Assembly: GCA_003643935.1 (NCBI GenBank)
Contig: QMLJ01000120.1
Location: forward strand, 1 to 5,089
DNA: 5,089 nucleotides
Direction of reading: 5' to 3'
From: Deltaproteobacteria bacterium
GTDB taxonomy: Bacteria; Desulfobacterota; Desulfomonilia; UBA1062
Shown here: one piece after another, positions 4,731 to 5,089 of the stretch
How positions within the stretch are numbered: position 1 is the first letter of the stretch
How the letters are laid out: the number at the start of each line of letters is the position of its first letter
Program-made: the position numbers and the translations under genes
The notes under the pieces: generated by a model
The model's input: only the letters and a program-made list of their open reading frames with translations
Told to the model about the DNA's origin: nothing
Databases searched by the model: none

Positions 4731-5089
4731 GCATTGTAAGACTTGCCATACCAAAGGGTAGCCTACAGAATTCCACCATAGAACTATTCAAAAATGCCGG
4801 CTGGAAGATAGTTACGTCCTCAAGAAGCTATTTCCCGTCCATTGACGATCCTGACATCGAGTGCGCATTGGTCAGGGCACAGGAAATATCCAGGTATGTG
4901 GAGTCAGGTATCTTTGACATCGCGCTCACAGGTAAGGACTGGATACTTGAAAACGAGTCGGACGTTTACGAGATTGCAGACCTAGTTTACTCTAAGACAA
5001 CCAACACACCAGCAAGGTGGGTCCTGGCAGTTGCAGAAGATTCGGACATAGAAAAGCTGGAGGACTTGGAAGGCAAGAAGATAGCGACA
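4727..5089 (+). CDS. hisG: ATP phosphoribosyltransferase, N-terminal 121 residues (cut by right edge)
   Basis: The reading frame is open from ATG 4727 to the window end, 121 codons with no stop. HisG joins ATP and PRPP to make phosphoribosyl-ATP, the first and feedback-controlled step of histidine synthesis. The start [17 protein letters not shown], the [13 protein letters not shown] segment (33-45), AQEI (51-54), ALTGKDWI (66-73) and the ending [11 protein letters not shown] are characteristic of HisG. The TGKDWILEN and DLVYSK wording fits the long, HisZ-independent form that carries a C-terminal ACT-like histidine-binding domain. That domain is outside the window, so the long form is inferred from N-terminal wording. 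GAGGTG (4713-4718), eight bases upstream, serves as ribosome site within hisI. The start overlaps the hisI stop by ATGA. Confidence 0.96.
   Translation, partial: MSIVRLAIPKGSLQNSTIELFKNAGWKIVTSSRSYFPSIDDPDIECALVRAQEISRYVESGIFDIALTGKDWILENESDVYEIADLVYSKTTNTPARWVLAVAEDSDIEKLEDLEGKKIAT

Noticed and set aside
1..5089. CRISPR array, insertion sequence, prophage, or defence or toxin system
   Set aside because: There are no regularly spaced repeats, transposase motifs or phage genes. All gene-length regions are accounted for by housekeeping genes or the two hypothetical proteins.

Overview
This is a bacterial chromosomal window of about 46% GC by eye. It is gene-dense, with short intergenic gaps, clear Shine-Dalgarno sites and ATGA stop/start overlaps. 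The codon usage (frequent AGG and ATA), the gene types (plant-like phosphofructokinase, long-form HisG next to a stand-alone HisI) and an acidic protein with an 'IIDLTDLL' start suggest an anaerobic Desulfobacterota-like ('deltaproteobacterial') organism. That assignment is inference from remembered family resemblance, not a search.

Left half, minus strand, read right to left. A 448-residue plant-type 6-phosphofructokinase (GTG start) overlaps by four bases (ATGA) a gene for a very acidic 211-residue protein. That protein has a disordered-looking body and a helical C-terminus resembling the oligomerisation domain of the polar organiser PopZ. A 249-bp gap follows, holding a possible terminator hairpin inside a larger inverted repeat, a 12-bp AT palindrome and a candidate promoter. 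The 5' end of valS (valyl-tRNA synthetase) then runs off the left edge.

Centre: a divergent intergenic region of about 160-180 bp, with a candidate promoter for pfk and several GTCAA motifs.

Right half, plus strand. A 102-residue helical protein of unknown function lies 13 bp upstream of a complete dihydrolipoamide dehydrogenase gene. After a 97-bp gap with a candidate promoter and a small perfect inverted repeat, two histidine-biosynthesis genes follow: hisI (complete) and hisG (5' part, cut by the right edge). These two overlap by ATGA.

Functionally the window is mostly housekeeping: upper glycolysis (pfk), the E3 subunit of 2-oxoacid dehydrogenase or glycine-cleavage complexes (lpd), histidine steps 1 and 3 (hisG, hisI) and tRNA charging (valS). 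I see no mobile element, CRISPR array, rRNA or tRNA gene, phage or defence system. The least explained items are the PopZ-like protein coupled to pfk, the small helical protein coupled to lpd, and the structured spacer upstream of valS. None of them amounts to a demonstrated new system.
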